Shown: piece after piece, positions 9,125-16,786 of the stretch
Layout: every line of letters begins with the position of its first letter
How positions within the stretch are numbered: the stretch's first letter is position 1
Virus record (IMG/VR): IMGVR_UViG_3300030044_000065
Span: 1 to 27,482 of that record
Source of the DNA: a virus
Strand: one strand, 5' to 3'
Length of the DNA: 27,482 bases
Program-made: the position numbers and the translations under genes
The notes under the pieces: generated by a model
The model's database searches: none
What the model was told of the DNA's origin: nothing
The model's input: the letters and a program-made list of their open reading frames with translations, nothing else

Positions 9125-9400
9125 CTAAGTAATTTGCTTCCACGTGACGGAATTTGTTGTAGAGCGCGATGTCATGATCCACGCTGTATTACTCTTTTGA
9201 TTTACCCATAAATCTCCGATGTCCAGGCCTGCATTTATAGGATCGCTTGCAGGAGGATCGAAGTCGGAAACCATCCGGGTGGACTTCGTATTAACCGCGA
9301 CGCTTATGGAAAAGTAAGAGTCATTAAGTTGATTGTATAAAGTCTGATTGATGTTTTTAAGCTCGCTTCCCCAGTTGAATCGCCTTGATAATCTAGACAT
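9125..9400 (-). CDS. Small virion-operon protein with C-terminal tail-protein-like motif
   Basis: The protein has 91 residues. Its start overlaps the upstream tail-hub stop as TAATG. The C-terminal 35 residues (LDIGDLWVNQKSNTAWIMTS, then VTWKQIT) look like the short beta motif seen repeatedly in phage fibre and baseplate-region proteins, where GDLWVNT..G..Y.CT is a common theme. The N-terminal 45 residues are helical and polar. It ends in TAG, and that stop is in frame with the next gene's ATG four codons on: TAG, three sense codons, then ATG. Role unknown; a minor tail or hub component is plausible. Confidence 0.65.
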   Translation of the reverse strand: MSRLSRRFNWGSELKNINQTLYNQLNDSYFSISVAVNTKSTRMVSDFDPPASDPINAGLDIGDLWVNQKSNTAWIMTSRSTTNSVTWKQIT

Positions 9401-11961
9401 TACACAAGTCTCCCGGTTGGAAGGAATCCTGGCATGATCGCGTGAATCTGCACTTTCGCACCTGCTTGGTTATTGTAGGCTAAAAACTGAACGAAGCGCG
9501 CTGTCTGATTGATCCACACCTTGCACCACTTCTTAACACCGTTTTCCTGATCGTGGCTCGTAAGGTTAATTGTGAAAAAGTTCTCGTTGATCGATTCGAT
9601 AGAGATGGGATACTGAATGTCATTCGTGAAAACACCCACGCGCATGATCGCATCAGTCGGTGTTCCATCTACATTCGTGAGCGCACATCCGGATGTCGTT
9701 ACATAGAAATAGCACCATCCGCAGCGGACTTTTCTGTCAGAATTAACAAATGGATTAAGCTTCTTAGTAGAGGAAATGAACTCTATGACTTTCGACGCTT
9801 CGCCAGAATTCGCTGTGTAAGCTGAGAATGTGAACGTATTCGGGGTGTCGATATTCATTTGGAAGCTATAAGAGCTAATCACCTGAGTAATCTGTCCTTG
9901 CTTACCATTGAGCTCTACTGCGCCTTGAATGCCAGTAAGATAGATTATATCACCAACCTGAAAGTCTTGGAAGTCTGTCACCAATGTAACCACATCGCTC
10001 AGCGTTCCGGAAAGGCTCCATATGCGCACCGGATAGTCTTCGCTCTGCGCTTCATTAAGGGAAACAATCTCACCATGATGTCCACCACCGATTCCAATAG
10101 GTGTTGCCTTCTGGAATATGAAGCTATCCCATGTGCTGTAACGCACAGCCATCTCTTCCCATGAGTCAAAGATGATCAAGTCATCCCATGTAACGCTACT
10201 GGTTAAGAAGAAGTTCCCCATGCAGCTAAGCGGAATGCGGTAGATTGAATAATTATCCTCTTCATAGTTTGTGATTAGAATTCGATCACTTTGATTAACA
10301 TCTTCAGCTTGAGGACTTGTAGCTGTGACGCTTGGGTAGATCAGATAATGATCACGATCTTCATCTACTTTTCCGGCATTACAAAGATTAAAGAAATTAA
10401 GATCTATGTCTTCAAAAGTAAATCTAGGTATCTTATTATCAGTCCTATCCACGCTATACCCATCACACCCGATGTAACCCCTAGCAGAAAGACCTACAGT
10501 ATCGTTGAGGTAAGAAATCGTACCATATTGAGCACCTGTTCCACGTGATCCATCCAACTTTTTGAGTTCGAAAGGAACTGCATCGTTGCCGGTATACTTC
10601 ATCACCCAAGTGGAATTCTCTGTGAAGATTATTAAGTCATCACGGTTAAAATCCGCGCTATTAATGAAACTATCATCGCTAATATCAATAAGACCTGCCC
10701 CGGAGATAAACACTTCGTCTCCTCCAGGATTTTGGGCTTGAATAGCGAAGGTGTCTCCAAACTCTCCGGTTCCGGAGATGAGAATTCTTTTCCCATAAGT
10801 TTTACCTCCGATGCGAGGAGCTAATATAATCAAACGATCTTGCATTTGAAATATATGCAGCGCTGTTTCAATTGGATCAGTTAATGGAGTGTAGTCGATT
10901 GTGATTGTTTGACCAGCAGTAAGTGCGCTGTCAAAGGTGACTGTGATTGCACCTGTAAGATAATCAATTGTCCCTGAACCATTACTAGTGGCATCAAATG
11001 CTCCAAACCCATTGTCAGTAAGTGTCTTACCATCAGTGGTTTCTTTTATAATAACGGAGCCGGGAAGCACAGGAACAGGAGTCGCCCACGAATAAGGGCC
11101 AGCACTTATGGTAGTTGGAGTAAAAAATGTGGCTGCAAGTATTGGTGTTCCGGCAACTGTAAAAACTGGATAAGATGTTACAACATTACCATCGTATTGC
11201 TGAATCGCGTCAGAATTGTTAACAAATAATAATCGTTGTTGGCTACTAGGGGAATCGTAGTTTGTCCATGTAAAGAAGTTGGCGTTCGTTCCAGTAAATA
11301 AATATCCAGGGCTTATGTCGTCTAATCTATTAGTGATTATGTTGTATCTATTAACATATTTAGTGTCGGCGACGATTAACTCTTTTATATCTAGAGAAGT
11401 GTAGTAAGTCATCACGCCCATTACCGGAAGCCCTTGATGAACGTCTATCTGTAGAGTGACAAGATTCCCGGTAGCAGGAGCGACTGTGAATGTGACAGAC
11501 TGTGGAGTGGCAAGGTAGGTATTGTAGTTTATAACACTATTTATTGTGCCGTCCGATCCAGATAGAGTTCCACCAAGTCCATTATCTTGAATGATTTGCA
11601 CTTGAACAGGAGGATCTGCTGTTGTGTTCTCTTCAGCTCGGAATCCACCTCGGCGAAGCGCTTGTATGGGATTTGGAGAAAGTAAGATAGAGGGAATATC
11701 AAAAGTAAATTCGGTAATTATATCATCCGGCGTTTCATTGGAGTCAATACTCACCGTATGAACCATCCGGGATTCAGTGTATGGCGACCCACCGCGTTCC
11801 CCATCAGCAAATTGATCAAAGCCATCGCGCTTTTGCCATACACCTCTGTAGACGTAGCCATCCAGCAAGACATCCTGCGCGTCTGTTGGCAGTAGCCAGG
11901 GCTGACGTTCTCTGTCATAGCCGGTCGCGAAGTTGCTAATCAGAAACGGCTGATAACTCAT
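9400..11961 (-). CDS. Tail hub / DNA-stabilisation-type beta-propeller-like structural protein
   Basis: The protein has 853 residues and is beta-rich throughout. The N-terminus (QPFLISNFATGYDRERQPWL, then PTDAQDVLLDGYVYRGVWQKRDGF) is a recognisable opening of large podovirus tail proteins that sit at the neck or tail hub, comparable in place to P22 gp10. Repeated blocks such as FTWTNYDSPSSQQRLLFVNN, DRLIILAPRIGGKTYGKRIL, DDLIIFTENSTWVM and DDLIIFDSWEEMAV look like propeller blades. The gene overlaps the upstream start region as ATGA, follows the gp4-like adaptor by one gene, and precedes the ejection proteins, as in short-tailed phages. The exact equivalence to gp10 is inference. Confidence 0.7.
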   Translation of the reverse strand: MSYQPFLISNFATGYDRERQPWLLPTDAQDVLLDGYVYRGVWQKRDGFDQFADGERGGSPYTESRMVHTVSIDSNETPDDIITEFTFDIPSILLSPNPIQALRRGGFRAEENTTADPPVQVQIIQDNGLGGTLSGSDGTINSVINYNTYLATPQSVTFTVAPATGNLVTLQIDVHQGLPVMGVMTYYTSLDIKELIVADTKYVNRYNIITNRLDDISPGYLFTGTNANFFTWTNYDSPSSQQRLLFVNNSDAIQQYDGNVVTSYPVFTVAGTPILAATFFTPTTISAGPYSWATPVPVLPGSVIIKETTDGKTLTDNGFGAFDATSNGSGTIDYLTGAITVTFDSALTAGQTITIDYTPLTDPIETALHIFQMQDRLIILAPRIGGKTYGKRILISGTGEFGDTFAIQAQNPGGDEVFISGAGLIDISDDSFINSADFNRDDLIIFTENSTWVMKYTGNDAVPFELKKLDGSRGTGAQYGTISYLNDTVGLSARGYIGCDGYSVDRTDNKIPRFTFEDIDLNFFNLCNAGKVDEDRDHYLIYPSVTATSPQAEDVNQSDRILITNYEEDNYSIYRIPLSCMGNFFLTSSVTWDDLIIFDSWEEMAVRYSTWDSFIFQKATPIGIGGGHHGEIVSLNEAQSEDYPVRIWSLSGTLSDVVTLVTDFQDFQVGDIIYLTGIQGAVELNGKQGQITQVISSYSFQMNIDTPNTFTFSAYTANSGEASKVIEFISSTKKLNPFVNSDRKVRCGWCYFYVTTSGCALTNVDGTPTDAIMRVGVFTNDIQYPISIESINENFFTINLTSHDQENGVKKWCKVWINQTARFVQFLAYNNQAGAKVQIHAIMPGFLPTGRLV

Positions 11962-12623
11962 AAGTACCTATAGAGAATGCGGAAGGTCACTAATCTTGTA
12001 GGGCCAACTGGAAATGAAGCATAAAGACTTGCAGGATCAAGAGTTCCATTGGAATAAACTGCTAATCCGGTGTTTGGGGCGACAAATAAAGCTAATGCAG
12101 GATTCGGACTTTCAGCTGAAGCCCCACACACGCCTGCGGATTTCACATAAAAAGCCTTCCCTGAAATTAACCCTGTAATATTTGTGCCAGTAGCCGGAAC
12201 GTACCACCAGATTTCCCCATAAGTATTGTCGGGAGGTGTTACAAAGATTGTAGCTCCGTTACCTACAGATACTGCGTCTCTGTGAATCTCATTAAATCCT
12301 AACATAGATGTCATTACTCCATCCGACGGCTGCCTAAACCAAGGAATGCTATCTCCATAGACATCTTGCTGTTCCCATGTAATAGGATTAGTTCCGGACG
12401 TCGGAGCATTGATTGTCGGATCAGTAGCAGCCGGATCTATTGCACCGGAGCCTTGATCTATCCAGTGGACTGTCTTGTGGAAACCATCATTGGCAGCCGG
12501 AGAAAGATTAAATTGATGGTCAGCACCGATCATTGTCTGAAGACGCGCCATGTTATCCCTGTTCTCTTGAGGGAATAAAGCCGGCGACTCGGCGTTGGCA
12601 GGTTTTGCTGGATTAAAGCTCAT
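11958..12623 (-). CDS. Probable tail needle/fibre-type structural protein
   Basis: The protein has 221 residues. The N-terminus, with SPALFPQENRDNMARLQTMI, ADHQFN and GFHKTVHW (residues 13-53), follows a pattern I know from phage receptor-binding and tail-appendage proteins (Pro-rich start, N...RL...I..DH, then G.HK.V). The remainder is beta-rich with Gly/Pro/Asn turns and ends in TRLVTFRILYRYL. It lies between the gp4-like adaptor and the tail hub, starts three bases beyond the upstream stop, and overlaps the next start as ATGA. A needle, plug or small fibre is likely; no enzymatic motif is present. Confidence 0.55.
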   Translation of the reverse strand: MSFNPAKPANAESPALFPQENRDNMARLQTMIGADHQFNLSPAANDGFHKTVHWIDQGSGAIDPAATDPTINAPTSGTNPITWEQQDVYGDSIPWFRQPSDGVMTSMLGFNEIHRDAVSVGNGATIFVTPPDNTYGEIWWYVPATGTNITGLISGKAFYVKSAGVCGASAESPNPALALFVAPNTGLAVYSNGTLDPASLYASFPVGPTRLVTFRILYRYL

Positions 12624-12626
12624 GTA

Positions 12627-13295
12627 TCACCATTGTGGGGCTGTGCGACAGGTTATAAATTGTTGCCATGTAACGGCTTGAACAAGTCCTCGGTACTTCT
12701 TAAACACCGGCATTACTTCGTTGTAGCGATCCATCTCGCCATAGTCGGAGAAGATATCAAGTGAGGTTCCGTAGGCGAGGTAACGATAGAGGTAGTCAAA
12801 GGGAATATTCCCATTCTCAGGCAGCGTCAACTCGTACTTATATGCCTGAATCTTAATGTAATATAGCTGGTCTGGGGGACCACGAAATGTGAGCTCGTTA
12901 TTAAAATAGAGCACATCGGTTGGCCGTTGAGGAGTAAACTGCTCATAATTTGGCCACTTGTAGTAGAATTGCGCAGGATCTTGATACCAGAATAGTGACC
13001 AGCTATTAGGGTAAATAGGATCGGGTTGTGTGGGCCCGGAGCAGTAAGCTGGATCGGAAATAGTTGTATATCCAAGCGCTTGTAAATCAACCGGAAGAGG
13101 GTTTAGTGTGGTGGTGTCAATCGAGAACTCCCACCACGTATAATTCTTAAACAGCCGGACATCGATGCTCGATTGATTTACAATGAACTCATTGAGATAC
13201 TCAAGCATGCGCGTGTCAGTAAAGAGTGGATCGCTAGCGTCCACTCTCCCTGTCGTATTGCGCAGAATTTCTATAACTCTTGCGGTCGTAACCAT
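12627..13295 (-). CDS. Head-to-tail adaptor (P22 gp4-like tail accessory factor)
   Basis: The protein has 222 residues. The N-terminal helical segment (VIEILRNTTGR, then MLEYLNEFIVNQSSIDVRLF, residues 7-50), followed by aromatic strand-rich sequence (TWWEFSIDTTTLNPLPVDLQ) and a C-terminal helical region (LYRYLAYGTSLDIFSDYGEM), is the arrangement expected of short adaptor proteins that ring the portal in podoviruses. The start overlaps the upstream stop as TAATG. Location between the capsid genes and the hub protein supports the call. P22 gp4 is of similar size; whether the long C-terminal extension that contacts the portal is conserved cannot be judged by eye. Confidence 0.65.
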   Translation of the reverse strand: MVTTARVIEILRNTTGRVDASDPLFTDTRMLEYLNEFIVNQSSIDVRLFKNYTWWEFSIDTTTLNPLPVDLQALGYTTISDPAYCSGPTQPDPIYPNSWSLFWYQDPAQFYYKWPNYEQFTPQRPTDVLYFNNELTFRGPPDQLYYIKIQAYKYELTLPENGNIPFDYLYRYLAYGTSLDIFSDYGEMDRYNEVMPVFKKYRGLVQAVTWQQFITCRTAPQW

Positions 13296-13765
13296 TAGTA
13301 ATCCTCTACTCTCTGTAATGAGAATCGCGCGCGCTCGCCAACTTGTTTGGTTTCAGTGATGTTCTCTCCACCATTTTCGACTTTCACTTCTCCAAAGATG
13401 GGAACAGCAAGCTTGTTAAGAAACTTAACAACTGGTTTGGGTAAGTCGTATGTTTGTCCAGGTTTCAACTGCCCACGCCAATCAATATCTTTATTTCTTA
13501 TCCATGTCTTGAGCACGTTCTCTGGTTGATCAAAACGCTGAAATTTGACCTTTACCTTCTCGTGGTACGATTCATCGGGAACCTTGATAGGATACACAGG
13601 TTGTGCGTGTTTATCGAACTGGCGGGCCTTTCTAAGCGCAATGCGCGCATGTCTATTCCATGTATCAAAATCCTCTAAGGTTTTGATCTCAAAACTATCA
13701 AAATCGAAAGCGTTTTCAGTCGGGACAGACTGATCAGTAGAAATATTTTTAATTTGTGGCTTCAT
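13295..13765 (-). CDS. Head/neck-region protein, unknown
   Basis: The protein has 156 residues, with AAGGAG six to seven bases before the ATG. It is polar and contains a helical Arg-rich middle (WNRHARIALRKARQFDKHA, about residues 36-54) and a C-terminal beta part (LKPGQTYDLPKPVVKFLNKL, then VPIFGEVKVENGG). Many phages carry a small protein of this sort with a PG..Y.LP..VV..L... pattern directly after the capsid genes, and I believe this is one of that group, without known function. It is separated from the preceding head protein by a 44-base gap holding a strong hairpin, so its expression may be set apart from the capsid genes. Confidence 0.6.
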   Translation of the reverse strand: MKPQIKNISTDQSVPTENAFDFDSFEIKTLEDFDTWNRHARIALRKARQFDKHAQPVYPIKVPDESYHEKVKVKFQRFDQPENVLKTWIRNKDIDWRGQLKPGQTYDLPKPVVKFLNKLAVPIFGEVKVENGGENITETKQVGERARFSLQRVEDY

Positions 13766-13782
13766 AATCTCCTTGAGTTAAT

Positions 13783-13802
13783 CCCCTGCTCGAAAGCAGG
13801 GG
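13783..13802 (-). terminator. Strong UUCG-loop hairpin after the capsid genes
   Basis: A perfect 8-base stem (CCCCTGCT with AGCAGGGG) encloses a tetraloop that reads UUCG on the minus-strand RNA, the coding direction here. It lies just past the stop of the beta-rich head protein and before the ribosome site of the next gene. The bases after it (ATTAACTC) contain no T-run, so it is probably not an efficient intrinsic terminator. It could act as a partial terminator or as a 3' block that protects abundant capsid mRNA. Confidence 0.7.
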
Positions 13803-13809
13803 TGATTGT

Positions 13810-14526
13810 TTAAGCGACGCCGATGTTGAAATAGGAGTTGAACTTCGATGCTACGAAGTAGATGATGTCGTTATTGTTACCCATGACGGCAGTGCCAAGG
13901 GTTAATGCGTACACTGGTTGTGAATTAACAATGCCTAGGCTTGGACCTTCAAGAGTGGCTTGACCACCTGAAGTGTAAGTACCTAGGTTGTTAACCGGAA
14001 CGCCGTATACATCGTAAAGTGATGCAGTTGTAGAGCTTAGAACATTAACGACGTATTCGTAGTTGTTAAGGATCGAACCTACTGCTCCATTTAATTGAGT
14101 GATGATAATGCGTGTACTTCCGGATACCCAACCAGCAGTTGACGGAACAGTGATAATGCAAGGAATCCCAGCCGCAGTTGTGCTGACGCCAGTAATCGCT
14201 TGCTGTTCAGCAACAAACCCGGAAGGTGTGTTGTTGATAGTTACACCATTAGTTGCCTCAAGAGTAGAGGTTAGAGTAGTAGTCCCGCGGTTGATAATAA
14301 GACCATTACCGGATGGAAAATTTCTAAACCACACACCCTGAAGATTGTTCGTATCTGTGCCGAACTTGGTGTAGTTATACCACTCAAGTTTATCGGCCTG
14401 CCATGGAAGCACTAAGTTGTAAGCCGCTCCAGCAGACTGTAAATAGCCTCCGAAGGTGTTAGTCACCTGTGAAAACTCTCGTGTACCTGCATAAAGCAGG
14501 TTTGAATTATAAACTGTTGCTGTCAT
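13810..14526 (-). CDS. Beta-rich virion protein, possible capsid decoration or head fibre protein
   Basis: The protein has 238 residues and follows the major capsid gene with a nine-base gap and a very strong AAGGAGGTG site, which suggests high expression. It is rich in Thr, Ser, Gly, Val and Asn, has no charged helices, and contains segments such as YNLVLPWQADKLEWYNYTKF (residues 36-55), TAGWVSGSTRIIITQLNG and YEYVVNVLSSTTASLYDVYG. This looks like repeated small beta domains. Placement and likely abundance suggest a cement, decoration or head-fibre protein. A strong hairpin follows the stop. No family name can be given with confidence. Confidence 0.65.
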   Translation of the reverse strand: MTATVYNSNLLYAGTREFSQVTNTFGGYLQSAGAAYNLVLPWQADKLEWYNYTKFGTDTNNLQGVWFRNFPSGNGLIINRGTTTLTSTLEATNGVTINNTPSGFVAEQQAITGVSTTAAGIPCIITVPSTAGWVSGSTRIIITQLNGAVGSILNNYEYVVNVLSSTTASLYDVYGVPVNNLGTYTSGGQATLEGPSLGIVNSQPVYALTLGTAVMGNNNDIIYFVASKFNSYFNIGVA

Positions 14527-14535
14527 AACACCTCC

Positions 14536-15477
14536 TTATCGTGTGCAGCGCATGTTGATGACCCAGCTATCGTCAAGAATGACCGCACCTAGACGGCCTT
14601 TCCAACCCATAGTTTGTCTTTGGTTCAACGGATCCTGTCCAGCACCTAAAGGCTTGATTATCATCTCCATAGACTGATCATCTATGGTAATGCGACCATA
14701 AGCATTAGCTGCGAAAAGGAAGTTAGAGTACACGGCAGGAGACACTGTTGTGTCTTTATACGCTTGAGATGTCTTGACAAGGCGAACCTCATCACATGAT
14801 CCGAACTCGGATTCAAGCACACTCATTTGTCGGGGATAATCGGCTGTAGGGAGAAAATTAGACAGGTTCTTGAAGTCAGTTCTCAGGTCTGTGTGGATGA
14901 TCATCCAATAGGCTGCCCATACTGGCGCTGTACCGAATGCATTGACCCCTTCTATATTCGGGGACATTTTTTTGCCATTGTTACCTTCTAGGTAATCCAC
15001 AGCAAGTTCTAAGTCTGTAGTCGTGGGCTCAGTTATCGCATTTCCATTGACTCCGTTTAGGCAGTCGATTTGCGAACTTGTGGCCTGTAACATATTACGA
15101 ATTATTTTATCGTAGGTAGAATGCATGTTCTGCGCGAGCATGTCTGCGACTTCATTTGCGGTTTGATCCTGGACAGTGACTATAATGTCATCTGACAGTT
15201 CGACTATTTTTCCGTATTGACTTACAACCGCGGTTATGTCAAACTTGGTAACTTGCTCTGCACTTGGGGTTACACCTTCAGTTAACGGAGTCAAACTATC
15301 AGCTAAGTTATCAAAACGACGGAAGATCGCATTCTTTGAGTTCTTCTGCGGTATCCTACGCTCTTGGGCAAAGTACCCGTGGACGTAGTATGGCATGTGT
15401 CTATCCAGAAGGATATTATCGAAAAACAGATTGACCTCTGGGTCAACTGTAGTCGTGGTAGTTGTTCCTGCAACCAT
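14536..15477 (-). CDS. Major capsid protein, N4-gp56 family
   Basis: The protein has 313 residues. Residues 64-98 carry the hallmark of the N4-gp56 capsid family as I know it: PLTEGVTPSAEQVTKFDI followed by QYGKIVELSDDI, the E-loop/P-domain junction. The N-terminus (FFDNILLDRHMPYYVHGYFA) and the C-terminal strand set (ANAYGRITIDDQSMEMIIKP, MGWKGRLGAVILDDSWVINM) also fit. The length is within the family range of roughly 300-400. AGGAG is eight bases upstream of the ATG. It follows a scaffold-like gene directly, the normal order, and builds the icosahedral HK97-fold shell. Confidence 0.88.
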   Translation of the reverse strand: MVAGTTTTTTVDPEVNLFFDNILLDRHMPYYVHGYFAQERRIPQKNSKNAIFRRFDNLADSLTPLTEGVTPSAEQVTKFDITAVVSQYGKIVELSDDIIVTVQDQTANEVADMLAQNMHSTYDKIIRNMLQATSSQIDCLNGVNGNAITEPTTTDLELAVDYLEGNNGKKMSPNIEGVNAFGTAPVWAAYWMIIHTDLRTDFKNLSNFLPTADYPRQMSVLESEFGSCDEVRLVKTSQAYKDTTVSPAVYSNFLFAANAYGRITIDDQSMEMIIKPLGAGQDPLNQRQTMGWKGRLGAVILDDSWVINMRCTR

Positions 15478-15492
15478 ATATGGGCACTCCTA

Positions 15493-16134
15493 TTAGAGTT
15501 CCCCTCGCATAACCTTTTGTCTATATTCTCTAAATGCGGGTGTTCCTTGAATGCTTTTAAGGTAAGCGCTATTGCTTGTAGGCGCAGCCTTTGCCACCGT
15601 GATAGGTGAGCCGGGCTTATTAGCATTAGCGACAATCTTTGCGCCTTCATTTCCTGTTGCATAGTTCTTTTTAGTTTCTACTAGGTGTTGATAGTCTTCT
15701 ACAATCTCAGCCGCGCGTGCATACCGGTTTTCCGAAGATTTAATCGAATCGGCTAGCCAGGGCTTTTTTTCTAAAATTTGATCTAAATACTTTTTTACTT
15801 GAGCCATTGCCTTAGGGTTCATGTCTTTATAAACTTCTTCGCGGATCTCACGTTTAGTAAGTGCTTGCTGTGACTTGAATTCCTTCATGTCCAACAGGCG
15901 TTCCGGATCTTCGTCCTCTTCTAAAACTTGCGCTTCATTCTCAGACTTCATCCTTTCTATGTAATCCGCGTATAGTCTATTCTGTGCTTCAAGATCTTGA
16001 CGCTTACGGCGTTCCGCTTGAAGTGCAGTAAGTGGAACCTGTTTCGGTTCACTTGAGACTTCTTCTTCAGCTACATCGATACTTTCCTCGGAGACAGGCT
16101 GTTCGATGATTTCTGACTCTTCTTGTTCTTCCAT
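15493..16134 (-). CDS. Capsid scaffolding protein
   Basis: The start is the ATG at 16134 (213 residues), six bases after GGGAG; the in-frame TTG two codons earlier lies too close to that site. The protein has an acidic, disordered-looking N-terminus, then VPLTALQAERRKRQDLEAQN (about residues 34-53), which is typical of phage scaffolds. After this come a highly charged coiled coil, a segment KPWLADSIKSSENRYARAAE, and a basic C-terminus (YRQKVMRGEL) that would bind the shell interior. Position immediately before the major capsid gene supports the role. No protease motif was seen, so the scaffold is probably released intact. Confidence 0.82.
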   Translation of the reverse strand: MEEQEESEIIEQPVSEESIDVAEEEVSSEPKQVPLTALQAERRKRQDLEAQNRLYADYIERMKSENEAQVLEEDEDPERLLDMKEFKSQQALTKREIREEVYKDMNPKAMAQVKKYLDQILEKKPWLADSIKSSENRYARAAEIVEDYQHLVETKKNYATGNEGAKIVANANKPGSPITVAKAAPTSNSAYLKSIQGTPAFREYRQKVMRGEL

Positions 16135-16146
16135 TTTCAACTCCCG

Positions 16147-16530
16147 TTAGTGTAAACTGCCGAGCTCCGGCAGAGAGATAAGAGCGCCATTCTTGCTGGC
16201 GACGCAGATAGTTTTTCCCAATGTAGGGAAGTGCAACATGTCCCCCGGGTACATCACCCAGAGCAATGTCTTAACGCCTCGTCTGTTGTCTACCTCATAG
16301 ACGAAGCTTTCTCGCACCAATCCCGGCTTCTCATCGCAAGCCTCAAGGAAAGGTTTGACTATTTGTTTTCTTCCGATTTTTTCTTTACTAGCCTTGCCCA
16401 AAATCCAGTATAGATCTTTTGAAGAGTTTGCATTTAAGATTCTCTCCATAAGTACGTTGAAGTGGTCAGTGACTCCTCCCAGTGCTTCCTTGTGCAAGCG
16501 CTCTTTCTCTTGGGCAGGTAGTATTAGCAT
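16147..16530 (-). CDS. Small protein of the portal-scaffold interval, unknown
   Basis: The protein has 127 residues and begins inside the end of the upstream gene (seven-base overlap), with GAGGA about eight bases upstream. The N-terminal 50 residues are helical; the second half is beta-like, with FVYEVDNRRGVKTLLWVMYP and TICVASKNGALISLPELGSL. I recognise the general type from podoviral operons, but no function. It lies between portal and scaffold genes, so a role in head assembly is possible. Confidence 0.6.
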   Translation of the reverse strand: MLILPAQEKERLHKEALGGVTDHFNVLMERILNANSSKDLYWILGKASKEKIGRKQIVKPFLEACDEKPGLVRESFVYEVDNRRGVKTLLWVMYPGDMLHFPTLGKTICVASKNGALISLPELGSLH

Positions 16531-16778
16531 CCGGACTGTCCTCTTAAGTTTTCTTTCATTGCTTGCTTTCTGATTTCACTTTGCATTTTCTGCATGTCGG
16601 CATTCTGCCCACCGTAACCAGACGCACTAGGAATGCTCGAACCTTTTCGAGGTACTGATAAGGGATTAGACTTATGGCCATACTCGCCATATGCCGCACG
16701 TCCCGCGTTCCCTTTTGGAGGGCTATAGCCTGTTTCATTGCCATACCCTTGCATGTATTCCATGCCTTTACCTTTCAT
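16524..16778 (-). CDS. Gly/Ser-rich small protein after the portal
   Basis: The protein has 84 residues. Gly, Ser, Tyr, Asn and Lys dominate the first 60 (MQGYGNETGYSPPKGNAGRA region), followed by a short helix rich in Gln, Lys and Met (QNADMQKMQSEIRKQAMKEN). It is likely disordered. A near-consensus AGGAGG site lies between the portal stop and this ATG and shares bases with the portal TAG. No homologue or function is recognised; a small assembly or packaging accessory protein is a guess. Confidence 0.6.
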   Translation of the reverse strand: MKGKGMEYMQGYGNETGYSPPKGNAGRAAYGEYGHKSNPLSVPRKGSSIPSASGYGGQNADMQKMQSEIRKQAMKENLRGQSGC

Positions 16779-16786
16779 AAATCCTC

